This document shows positions 12,458-25,345 of a DNA stretch of 42,619 bases, piece after piece; the stretch's first letter is position 1, and each line of letters starts with the position of its first letter. The notes under the pieces were generated by a model. That model ran no database searches, was not told the origin of the DNA, and saw only the letters and a program-made list of their open reading frames with translations. This DNA comes from Chromera velia. Lineage: Eukaryota > Sar > Chromeraceae. Made by a program: the position numbers and the translations under genes. Where the stretch lies: contig JAHBMJ010000680.1 in assembly GCA_018398765.1 (NCBI GenBank), forward strand, positions 1 to 42,619. The letters run 5' to 3'.

Positions 12458-13307
12458 AGATGCATGATGCATGATCGATGCATGTGAGGCGATCGATCGA
12501 TGAATGCTCTCTTTTGGATCAATGAATCAGTCAAAGATCTGAATCAATCAATTCTTGCAGCGTCACCTGGAGGGACTGCATGCAGAGGTAAGAGGCGGCA
12601 CGTTTGAATACGTCAAACAAAGAAAACGATCGAAAGAGACTCACTAGCAGAAGACGCCCAAACGGAAAAGAAATAGAAGCTTCCGGGAGAATGTTCTGCC
12701 CATTTTCAGTGTTGTTTTGGCCGCTTCTTCTTTTTCTCTTCCTCCTCCTTCCTTCCTTCCTTCCTTCCTTCCTCCCTTCCTTCCTTTCTTTCTTCCTTCC
12801 TTCCTTCCTTCGCTTCCTTCCTTCCTTCCTTCCTTCCTTCTTTCCTCCTCGCTTGTTGTTCTCTTCCTCGCCACCTTTATCCTTTTGTTATTGTTTCCTA
12901 CGTCTTGCTTGCATGCTCTCTTTTCTTCCAGCTGTGTGAAATTAAGGCAAAAACAAACAAACAAATAAACAAACAATCAAAGAGAAGCATGTTGCGTCCT
13001 TTTAGCTGTCCGCTTTCAAGAAATGGACTGCCGGTCTGCCTGCAGCGCTGCAATGCAACGAGGCCACAGATCCCCAACCCAACAGCCTGGGTGAGAACCT
13101 CACACGAATTGATGGAGGGGGGCAGACAGGGTTTGTCAACGATACAGCCATCTTCCAGTACGCTTGTGGAAACAATTCAGTTCTCAGCGCACCCCCTGCC
13201 GTCACATTCACCTGCACTGCCGACGCGCCCGGTGCTGCAACGTGGAAGGGCACTCCCCCGAACTGCACTGCATTGGGTCAGTCAGTCAGTCCCCCTAACT
13301 GTCTACA

Positions 13308-13349
<42 letters not shown>

Positions 13350-16300
13350 CGTTCATGAATTTTGTGACAAAGAAGCGCACTCATTTCTATGCTACTCCTT
13401 GATTCTCAGTACTTTTCAGCGGACATTTCAATCTCTTTTCCGCGCCTTTTTTTCCTCTGTGTCTGGCTCGGCTCCTCTGGCTTGCTGTTCGACNNNNNNN
13501 NNNNNNNNNNNNNNNNNNNNNNNNNNNNNNNNNNNNNNNNNNNNNNNNNNNNNNNNNNNNNNNNNNNNNNNNNNNNNNNNNNNNNNNNNNNNNNNNNNNN
13601 NNNNNNNNNNNNNNNNNNNNNNNNNNNNNNNNNNNNNNNNNNNNNNNNNNNNNNNNNNNNNNNNNNNNNNNNNNNNNNNNNNNNNNNNNNNNNNNNNNNN
13701 NNNNNNNNNNNNNNNNNNNNNNNNNNNNNNNNNNNNNNNNNNNNNNNNNNNNNNNNNNNNNNNNNNNNNNNNNNNNNNNNNNNNNNNNNNNNNNNNNNNN
13801 NNNNNNNNNNNNNNNNNNNNNNNNNNNNNNNNNNNNNNNNNNNNNNNNNNNNNNCCTCTCTCTCTCTCTTTGTCCTTTTTTGTCTGTATCCCTGAACTCT
13901 TCTCAGTTGTTCCCCTCAGACGCAACAGCGGTCATCAAGCAATCGCCTGCTCTCGCGCCAGTCTGCAGAATCAATGGAATGCATGTCGGCGCATGCGAAC
14001 AAGAACACAAACATGTCTTGCTGCCCCCCCATATGCAGCGGCCACCTCTCTCCCCCTCCCCCCTGTCGACATCGGCCAAGGCGACACATGGACGAAGGAT
14101 GCATCGGTGACCTACGGAGGACGGCACACGTTCTACAAGGACCGATCGACCGGGATCTGCGCCGGCAGATACAGAGTGAGCTCGAATTGCGACTGGATCA
14201 ACAACTCCGGATCTTCTGGTGCGTTTGCTTCCAACGAACGACCTCCTTCCGGCGCCTTCGATCATATTCTTGGCGGAGTCTACGCTTACCCCCCCAATGC
14301 CGCTGTACAGATCACCACTACTCATCAGTGCAGTGGGATTAACGGCCCCGGCACTGCGGACTGCGATATTGAGTTAATTTTGGAGATTCCGTGCTCCCTC
14401 TCTCTGTACGCTTTTGGGGTCACAGCAGCGGCGGGCGCCTCGCAGTACCGCGACAGGGCCCCAGGCAAAGCGGAGATGTTGGGGTCTTCTGACGGGGGCA
14501 GCACTTGGACTTCTGTCGGTTCGTTTGACTCTGTCACCGTGTGGAGTGAGGGGGAGACCAAGCTGATGGCAGCAACAGACGCCTCTCTGGGGCCCTTCAG
14601 CCACTTCAAGTTCGTCGTCAAACGGGTGGCAGGCACAGCCACTACCGTCGTGACCCTCTCGGATGTGTTGCTCTACTCTGTTCCTGGTCAGTCGAGCTAG
14701 TCAGCTAGAATGAATCGATACATCATTTTAGGGAATTGGGAGAGTAGAATTACCTTACCTTTTTTTTTGTCCGCATGAATTGTGAATGCTCCCTCATGCA
14801 GAGGAGTTTCGTTCTCTTTTGGTTTGTAGGCCGGTCTTGCATGGTTCCCCTCACCTGCCTTTCGTTCGTCTTTGCAATTTCTCTCTCTTTTGTTTTGCTG
14901 GCCATGTGTGTGCCTGCATTCATTTCGTATCCGTGTGTTTCCTCTGGCCATGTGTGTGTCTGCATTCATTTCGTATCCGTGTGTTTCCTCTGGCATGTGT
15001 GTGTCTGCATTCATTTCGTATCCGTGTGTTTCCTCTGGCCATGTGTGTGTCTGCATTCATTTCGTGTCCGTGTGTTTCCTCATCTTGGGGATCGAGAGTC
15101 TGTGCATGTGTTCTCTCCCGGTGGTTCCACGACTGCGTGAGCGAGTGAGTGTGAGATCACAAATTGTTCTGGCTGACGGTCTCTGCATGGGCAAACATTT
15201 GACATACGCACATGGTCAATCTCATTGTCTGTCTCCTTTTGCACTGCGCTAATTGAGTTTTCTGACTGTCTGCCTGCCTGCCTGCAGCAACTGATGAGTG
15301 CAGTGACGGTACCCACAACTGCCACGCCAACGCCACCTGCACCGACACAGCCGGCAGCTTCACCTGTGCCTGCAACAGCGGCTTCATCGGCAACGGCACT
15401 GACTGCACAGCCCTCATCCAACTGCCCCCCTCGGACATCGGCAGAGGGGACACCTGGACCAGAGACGCGGGCGTGACATACAGCGGGGGGATCTACACTC
15501 TCTACAAGGACTACGCGGGAAGCGTCTGCCCAGGCCGGTACCGGGTGCGGACCAACAGCGACTGGGCCAACAATCCCGGATCCGGTTCTGGAAGTTTTGC
15601 CTATAACGAGTGGACCCCCAGCGGGGCGTTCGACCGAGTGGAGTGGGCGAGTGATTCCAAGTAGGGATTCAAAACTTCCAGCGCGACAATCCCTGGCACA
15701 ACCGCGGCATCGGATGCAGACGTGGAATTGATCTTGGAGCTTCCGTGTCTTCTCACGCTCCACACTTACGGCGTGCAAAGTCGCGCCGCGGCCGGGGAGG
15801 AGAATCCGAGCAAGGCTGAGATTCTCGGTTCGTCAGACATGACCACCTGGACACTCTTGGGTTCCTACAGCGGAGAGACAAGTTGGGGGAGCGTTGAGAC
15901 AAAAACCTTTTCTGCCAACGCAACCGCGGGCCCGTACAGCTTCTTCAAGCTCGTCGGCAAAAGAGTCAACCACAGCACAGCAGCCTTCATGGCGATCGGC
16001 GAAATCCTGTTGATTGGCGTATATCAAGAAGGTCAGCCAGCAGGTCTTGACAGGTCAATTCTACAACTGCTGCTCCGAGCGTTGGTTAGTCATCGATCTC
16101 TCTTCGATTTTCTTGCCCTCCCTGACCTTCTCTTCCCTTCCCCCTTCTTTTTTTCTTCGCGCCTCTTCTTCTCCTTCGCGCGCCCTCCCAGCAAATCTGC
16201 ACTGATTTCGTTCTTTCATTCCTTCCTTCACTTGTACACTCAAACTGACGCACGCACAGGGCCTGACGAGTGCACAGAGGGAACGCACAACTGCGACGGG

Positions 16301-19300
16301 AACGCCGCGTGCACAGACACAACCGGAAGCTTCGCCTGCGCATGCAACGACGGGTACAGGGACGCGCTTTCGATAGGCACACCCAGTCAGTCAGTCAGTC
16401 AGTCAGTCAGCAGGAACGATCGAGGAGCTAGGCCGGACAAGCAACCGCCAAGGCTGTGAGAGTGAGTCACTATGGTATGCAGCCAGCGACAGTTAGTTGC
16501 GGTTGATGCGATTCACTGAAGCAGTAACTAGATTAGCGACTAAGTCCGTCGCTCGATCAGTCAATTACGCATTCTGTCGGGCGGGGATGGAGTGAGGGAG
16601 CGAGTCGGCACGTCAGTGAGTTCCTCAGCCAGCAAAGAGTCAGGCAGCAAAGCAAGCACGCACATGCAGTGAGCCTCTCCACTCCATGCATGTTTCTTTT
16701 CTATTTCTTTCATCCAGCAAGTTATTGACGCATGGTGTTTGGTTTCTCCATGCATCTCTTTACTTCTGCACTTTCTTTTTTTCCTGAATTCCTTTGTATG
16801 CAGTCCAAGTGCCCCCCTCTGACATCGGCTCCGCGCTCTCGTGGTCGAAGGACGGCAGCGTGACTTACGGGGGGTTCCACACGTTCACTAAAGACTACGC
16901 CTCAGGTGCCTGCCCGGGGACGTACAGAGTGAGGACTAACACGTCATGGTACGATATGACTGGGGCGAGTGGCGCTTTGGGGGGGAACGAGTGGCCGCCC
17001 AGCGGCGCGTTTGACAATCAGCCGGGGGCAGGCAGCACCCGGACAGCGTGGGCGATTGGGAACTCCCTCAGCTGCGGCCTGAACAAGGACTGCAACGCAG
17101 AGCTGATCCTCGAGACCCCCTGCAGCATTGAAGCAACCACGTGGTGGGTCCAGGCCGAAGATGCACACGCCACCGCAAGCACCCCGTCTGCGATCACTTT
17201 GTCGGGTTCTGCGGATGAGGGGGCAACGTGGACAGAGCTGGGGTCCTTCTCTGGAGAGACGGGGTTCACTCAGGCTGAAGTGAGGAACTACACGGCGAAC
17301 GGGGGCTCGGCCGGGGCCTTCAACTGGTTCAAGTTCTTCATCAAAAGAACGGGGCAGTCGACGCCGACTCACGCTACGATGAGCGGTGTGGGTTTGTATG
17401 GAAACCCAGGTAGGGTAGGTAGGGAGGCCTGCAGGGAGGGAGGGCAGCATGTTGGATGTGCATGTACATTTATCTCGTTCAGCTTTGTGTTCCCTTCTGC
17501 CCATCGCTTTGTTCGTTTTTCTGTTTCTGTTCCGTTACTGCCTGAACGTTTGGGGCTTCACGATCATTCGTCGATCTGTCTGTGCGTCTGTCTATTCGGG
17601 TGTGTCCGCCTTCTTGTCTTCCTGGCTCTTTCTGTGCTTCACTTTTCATCTTCTCTGCGTGCACCGGTCGATGGATCGATCGATGGTCGATCCATCGAGT
17701 AGACGCGTGCATGCAGGAAGGAAGGGTGCATGGGTTCGGGAGGGCATGGCCATACCTTCGCGGCTGGCACTGGAGGTGGAACGACTGATCCCTCCCTTTT
17801 CATTGTTTATGCTCTGTGGTTCGGTCCGACCTGATAGCACCTCGGCCTCGATTCTGCATCCATGCAGCCTCATGCGATTCCTAGTGTGTGTCTATGCATG
17901 GGTGACGCGCACGAACAATTGAATTAAAACAAACGCGACTGTGTGCATGACTGTCTTCCGCAGTTACGGCGTCACTTCTGGACGGGACAAAATGCACTGG
18001 TCAGGCTGGAAGAGCATCAGAGGTAGTCACAGACAGTCAGACAACTAGACGTGGCGAGACGAGTGTCTACACACAGGACTTTTGTTTTTCTTCTATCTTT
18101 CTTTTTTGCCTGCTGTCTCTCCCACAAACGTGAATGTGTCGCTTCCCTTCCTGCACAAGCTGACACTCACACAAGTGAGCATCAGTTAGAGGAGCGACAA
18201 GCGCGCGCACAACGAAACTGCGCACCCGGACATTGCCCCTAGCTCTCCGGCTGGCCTTCTCCTTCTCTTTCCTTGCAGCTCTTCAAATCCTCCCTCCTTC
18301 CTTGCGTGCGTCGATTGGCCCTCTCCTTCCTTGCGTGCGTGCGTCAAAGACAAAATCCTGCGTGCGTCAATTGGCCCTCTCCTTCTCCTTCCTTGCAGCT
18401 CTTCAAATCCTCCCTCCTTCAGACATCGGAGCAGGCGCCTCATGGACAAAGGACCCCTCCTTCCTCTACAGCGGTGTGTACACGCTCTACAAGGACCACG
18501 CAGGCCCGGTGTGTCCTGGGAGATTCAGGGCAATGACGAACCAGGGTCATTGGAACGATGCAGGGTGGTTCTCCTTTGCCAGCAACGAATTTCCTGTCAG
18601 TGGTGCATTTGACAGACTGGCTTCAACTGCAAGTCCTGGATGGAACTCTGCAACGAATCTGGCAGGGACTTCGAATGCAAATGATGCGACGGTCGAGTTG
18701 ATTCTCAAACTGCCGTGCAGTTTGGTTCTGGAGTCCTTTACAGTCCAGTCGCGAACCGACGGGTTCACGCACCAGGCGCCCAGCAAGGCTAGCGTGTACG
18801 GGTCGACTGACGGGGCGTCGTGGACTTTTGTGAGCTCGTACGTGAACGAGACCTCATGGACTGCAGGGGAGAAGAAGCGGTTTTCTGCCGACAACCAGGT
18901 CGGACCGTTCAACTACTTCAAGTTTGGTCTGCAGAGAATCTCCCAGGCTGCAGACGAACTCATGCATGTGGGGGACATCGAGTTGTACGCCTGGAATGTG
19001 ACGGGTGAGCATTTAATTATTTTGTTTGTTGGTATTTCCAGAAAGACGTTGTTCGCCTCGAGCTGTGAAGGTAGAGCGTGAGTGGCGGCGCTTGTTTGCC
19101 TTTCCGTTCGATAAGAAGAAGAACAGAGCATGTACGCTTGACTTGACTTGACTGAACGTGGAGGCGTGAAGAGTTGATTGGAGCTTGGATCGCTGAGGGG
19201 AGTCGGAGGTCTCTCTTTGTGGTCTCTTTGTGTTCTGTCAACAAACTTGAACGAAAGAAATCCCACACCTAGCTGTCAAACATCATTTTTGTACTCAAAC

Positions 19301-22300
19301 CTCCGGTAAAGAGAGGCTTATGCGTTGGGACTTTCTCAACCCATTGTCTGCCTTCCATTCATACGTCTGGGTGTCACGAAGCAACCAGATCTCATGAGTT
19401 TGCTTTGCTCTTCTATTTTTGCAGATCTATGCGGGTCCCACAACTGCGACGCCAACGCAGCCTGTGAGAACGCGGGCAGTTCCTTCTCCTGTGAATGCAA
19501 TTACGGGTTTTTCGGAAACGGCGTCTCGTGCAACGCCTCTGTCCTCATCCCCCCTGCAGACATCGGAGGGGGCAGCTTGTGGGTGGACGACTCGTCTGAG
19601 ACTTACAACAGCCTCCCGACTCAGTACAGACAGTACGCGGGCTCGGTCTGCCCAGGTACCTACCGAGCTAAGGCCAACACCGACTGGATCTTTAGGGGCG
19701 CTTCCAATGAATGGGGTCCCGCCGGGGCTTTTGACAGACAGACGGCAAGCCACGGGGACCAGACCGGGTACTCGACTAACGGGAACGTAGTGAACAGCGG
19801 GACGGGCGATGCGAACGATGCAAACGTGGAGTTGATCCTCGAGCTCCCCTGCCGAATAATTCTGAATGCCTAAGGTATACAGATGAGAGGAGACACATCG
19901 GACAGCAGAGACAACCCCTCTAAGCTTTCCGTTTTCGGTTCTTCGGATGATGGGGTCAGCTGGACGTCGGTGGCAAATCACTCGGGAGCCATTCACTGGA
20001 CTCTGAGGACGACTAGGGGGTTTGTTTTGAGCAGTCCTCCGTATGAATATTTCAGCCAATTCAAATTCGTGATCAAAAAGATCTCCCATGCCACTCTATT
20101 CACCGCAGTGGCAGGAGACATCGAGCTCTACGCACAGAATTGGACTGGTAAGCACGTGCCGTTCTTCCCTTCTGAAACGCAAAATACAAAAAAACTCAAA
20201 AAAACTAAACAAAAACTACAAAAAAAGAGGCAGGAGACATCACTCTCTACGCAGGAATTGGACTGGTGGGCAAGTGCGGTTCTTTTCTTCTTAATTGCTG
20301 AATTAATTCGCTTTTTGCACTGTATGTCGAGATACCGTCCGTCTTCGGCCACAGGTCTCTCTGTCCACCCTGGCTGCTTTCTCCCTCCTTGTGTTTCTCT
20401 GGTCGGGCCATTCCAAATGAACAGCCGGCCGGCATTTGCTTTTGGCCTGCTTCCGCTCCACTCTTTTGTTTTCTCCCTCATCCAACTGTGTTCGTCCAAG
20501 CATGCTGGTTTAATTTTTCTTGTGAACAACAACGAGTGAAGAAGTCAACGATTCCACAGGCCTTCCTTATCAGGCACTGTGTGTTTTCTTTCTTTATGGC
20601 TTGCTCGCTGCAGTGCCTTCCCCGATCGACGAGTGCAGCGAGAACGTCCACGACTGCCACGCCAACGCAACATGCACCGACACCATGGGCAGCTTCACCT
20701 GTACCTGCAACAGCGGTTTCACTGGGAACGGCACCGACTGCACAGGTGGGTGGGTGGGTGCATTGGGCCTAGCTGCCTGAATGATTTCGTGAGCATAAAG
20801 ACTTGAAGGCCCAATAAAACGGAACCAAGCTGGAAATATCACGTACATCAATGCCTCCACTTGACTTTGGTATGATGAAGGAGCCTTGGGCTGGCTGGCT
20901 GGCTGGCTGGGTGGCTGGTGCATCAGATGTGGTTGGGTAAGTGGCAGAATGAGGGAGACGTCTGAGATGTCCAGACCGGCGTACCTGTGCTCTGGCCTTT
21001 TCTTTTGGAGGAGGAGAGAGCGAGTAGAGAAGGAAAAGAAGAAGCAGGGAGAATGGCTGGGAGTAGGTAGCTGAGAGCTCTTACAAGGAATGTATTTGTG
21101 ATTCCAACCAGGATTCGCCGGGTTCAACCGACGCCATGCACAGCGACAAAAAGACTGGGAAGAAAGAATTCATGCTGACAATATCTGTTTACATGAAAAA
21201 TGACGGACAGTGTTTTCCACTTGAAGTTTCCCCCTTCTTTGTTTAAATTCATTTTTGTGTTCTCTCCCTAGTTGGCACGTTCTTCCCCTTTTCTCCTGCA
21301 TGTGTCGAAAACAAATGCAGTGGAGTACCAGATCCCCCCATTAGATATCGGACGGGCTGACACATGGACCAACGACCCCTCTGTGACCTACGATGGCATT
21401 CAGACTCACTACACCGACTACACGGGCAGTACTTGTCCGGGTCGCTACCGGACGATGACGAACGAACGATGGAATGGTGCAACCTCGCAAGTCAACGACG
21501 CCACCGCTTCTCTCTGGAGTCAGACCAGCGCCTTCGACAAGACGGGGTGGAGCTATGAATCATTGGCCGCAGCCGGCGAAGGACAAGACAGTGGGACAGA
21601 GTCTAACGTCGAGCTCGTTCTTCAGACGCCTTGCAGCATCTCTTTGTCTTCTTACAAAGTGACGGCAAGATCGGAGGCACACATAGCACCTGTTAGGACA
21701 CCCAGCAAGTTGGTTGTGTCCGGCTCTGTAGACGGCATTGTATGGACCGAGCTTGGATTGTTCGAAGGGGAAACCTCTTGGGGGTCGTCGGAGGTGAAAA
21801 CGTTCGCTGCGAACCGCACGTTGGGATTCTTCAACTACTTTAAGTTCGACACTCGTAAGGTTGCAGGTGCCAGCAACCAGCGCGTGAGCGTTACAGAAAT
21901 TGAATTGATCGGCTCAATTCTAGGTCAGCAGCGAAGCGTGCATGAGTGAATAGGAAGAATAGAGATTGAAGATGTCAATGCTCTCTTTCTTTCGATCCGA
22001 ACCTCGTCGCCCATCCCTTCTGCTTTCGTCCTTTAACCCTTCTTTGGAAATTTGTCTTCTTTTTTGTTTCTCTCGTCCTCCTCGTATCTTTCCTTAATTG
22101 TTTCCTTTCCTTCGCTTTGCCCGCTCTCCCCTTTCTGTCATATAGAGATTCGTTGTGTGCGCCTATAGGTTGATTCCCCCCCCCATTTCGTCGATCGCTT
22201 TCGGTTTTCAAAGACGATCGTTGTCCTCGTGCCCCGGCCCCCCCTCATGTGCCGCATGGTGTTCAATTGCTTTTTTCTCCTTTGCAACTTGCAGACCTCT

Positions 22301-22440
22301 GCTCCGACTCCGCACACAACTGTGACGGCAATGCGACGTGTGCAAATGCCGGCAGCTCCTTCACCTGCTCGTGCAACAGTGGTTTCACAGGAGACGGCGT
22401 CAGCTGCTCTGGTCAGTCGGTCAATCAGAGCATCTTTCTT

Positions 22441-22475
<35 letters not shown>

Positions 22476-25310
22476 ATATATATATACATATATATAGCTT
22501 TAGATATAGACATGTTGGTCTGTCGATGCAGAAAGAGAAGTGGGGTCTCTGAGGGTGCTAGAATGCAGCTGGACTTTAGTTTTCTTTTATTAGTTTTTTT
22601 TAGGGAGACTGGGCATGCAGCCGAGAGAGAATGATTTTTTTTTGTTTTGTTTGTTTCTTTGAGTTTTTTTTTTGTTTTTTTGAGTTTTCTTTTTAGTTTT
22701 TTTGATTTTTTTAAAGTTTTTTTGAGTTTCTTTTTAGTTTTGCAGGGTATCAATCGGATCGAACAGAACCGCTGAATTGAATTGATACCCATGCAATGAA
22801 AATACTGTTTGCAATTAACACTAACTCAACTCATGGGAGAGACCATGTGTGCCTTCACACCTTTTGACGTCCTTCCCGGCCTCCTTTTCGCAGACGCAGA
22901 TGAGCGCATGCATTTATTTTCATACAACATTTGTGTATTTTATTTATTTATTTATCATTATTCTTTTTCTGTGTGGAAATAAATTCACGGCCTCCTTTTT
23001 GCAGACGCAGATGAGTGCATTTATTTATTTTCATACAGCACTTGTTTATTTTATATTATTTATTTATTTATTACTATTCTTTTTCTGTATGGAAATAAAT
23101 GCACGGCCTTCTATTTGCAGACGCAGACGAGTGCACGGCCAACACCCACAACTGCCACGAAAATGGAACTTGCACCGACACCGTTGGCAGTTTCACCTGC
23201 GCTTGTGACTTAGGATGGACTGGGGATGGTGTCAGCTGCACAGGTGGGGGGGTGGCCTTTTTTCCTTTCGCAACGTTTGCATTTCTCCGTCAGCATAAGC
23301 ACTCTCCGATGCTCTTCGTTCCTCTTTGTCGCTTTTTGCCGCTCCTAAGAGTGCCTTGCTTTCTGTCTGTGTCTTCTCGTTATGTCGCTTCCCGGTCTGT
23401 GTCTCCCAGACACACACGTGCAAGCAAAGAGAAGCAAACGCGTGTGTGTACGCGTACGTCGGTGTGTATGCGACTGTGTGTGAGTGAGTGAGAGAGAGAG
23501 AGGATACGTGCGCTCGCTCGCGTTTCTGTGTGCACGAGGGTATGTGCGGCTGTGTGCGTGCATGGTCCTGTGTTTGTGCATCTCTGTGGGTGCGTGCAGA
23601 TGTGGACGAATGCAGCGCTCCGCTCCACAATTGCGACACAGGCGGCGGCACGTGTGCCAACACAGAGGGGTCTTTCTCCTGTTCTTGCAACACGGGGTTC
23701 CTCTACGCAGGCACGTCCCCCTGCAATCCTGACCGTCAGTCAGTAGGTGCATGATCGAATTGTGGAAGTATTTGATTGTCTGTACACACGCCGAAGGACG
23801 GATCTTTCTTTGCCGGTCACTCACACGAATGCATGGCAGCCGCTCCATCTCTCTGATCGCTCCTGCTGTCTGCCTGCTCTGCTCTGCTCAGCTCCGCTCT
23901 GGCTGAGCGCCTGGAAGGGAGGAAGGGGGAGATTCAGAGTCCGAACAGGCAGGCAGGGTACCTCTTATGCAATTAGTGAAAGCATGTTCGTATCTATGTG
24001 GGATGCCATTTTCCTTCCAGTCAGACTTTCTTTCAATGAGAGGGGGGTACTCTAAACCCCGCTTTCTCTGCCCCGTGCAGTCGATCGATAAAGCTGCTGC
24101 CTGCCTGCCTGCCTGCCTGCCTGCAGTGACCCCCTTATCAAATGGAAGCATGTCTATGTGTAATGTTATATTCCTCTGATGCCTCCCTCCCTCCCTCCCT
24201 CCCTGCCTGTCTGCCTGCAGTGACCCCCGGGCCAACACTCATCTCTCTCCCTCCGGCAGACATCGCGGACGGCAGCGCGTGGATCCGTGACTCCTCTGTG
24301 CAGTACAACGGCCTAGACACCTTCTACACGAACTACTCAGGGTCCGACACGAGCTGCCACGGGACCTTTCGGGTCTTCAGCAGCGGCACGTGGAACGCAG
24401 GGTCCGAGCCGCCGCATGCATTTGACAAAGCTGGCGGTGGCGTTGCTTCTAATGAAACGATTAATGGAAACGGAGGGAACAACGGATACCCGGAACAGCA
24501 CTTGATCCTCAAAGTGCCCTGCAGAGTGCAGATGGCGGGGTTTTCGCTTCTGCTCAGCGGCTGCTCGCCCTGCATAAGGCAAATGCGCGTGTACGGCTCA
24601 ACGAATCTGCTGTCAGACGACGACTGGGTCCTTCTGAGTGGATATGAGAACGCAGACCTCGTTGCCATGGGAGTCGGAAATGGTGCACCGCAGGTACGAG
24701 AATTTCAAGCGGACACGTGCACCGCCGGGAGCTTCGACCACTTCAAGTTTGTTCTCAATCGGATAGGTCACAGCAATCCTGGGAAGCCCGTCCTGGAAGG
24801 AGCTACGACCGTACTTGGAAGTGAGTGAGTGAGTCAGTGAACGCAACTAATTATCCCTTGCATGTTGTGTCCATGCAGCAGTGATGCTTATAGAAACACG
24901 GCAGCAGCACAGCTACATGCATACCAGAGTGATGCACATGTCGTGTTGAATCTTCTTCAGCTCAGTCTCGACTCCTTACTTTCCCAGGCCCCTCTCTCTT
25001 TTCTTATCTATAGGTGCATGCTCCCATGCTCCAGTAGCCTTCCGTGCGTTATTTCCTCCAGCTAGCCGGAAAGAAAGAAGCTTCCCCTTAATTCTGCTGC
25101 GTTTGTTCTCTTCTGTCGACCTAGTTGTCTCACGTTTTGATTCCTTCAGCAGATGAAAGAAAATCTGTTACTCTTTGCATGCAATTTCTCCTCCGTTGCT
25201 CTTGCTCCCGTGATTCCTTCTTTCTTTCTCTCAAGCCCGCCGGGAAGGAAATTAATGCGATCAGATGCTTTCTTCTTAATTGCGCTCCCTCTCCCTCCCC
25301 TCGGTCCCTT

Positions 25311-25345
<35 letters not shown>

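Noticed and set aside
8145-19873. Stop-codon reassignment (TAG/TAA read as an amino acid)
   Set aside because: The three positions align with Trp, Ser and an aromatic residue, and the neighbouring aminotransferase ends naturally at TAG.
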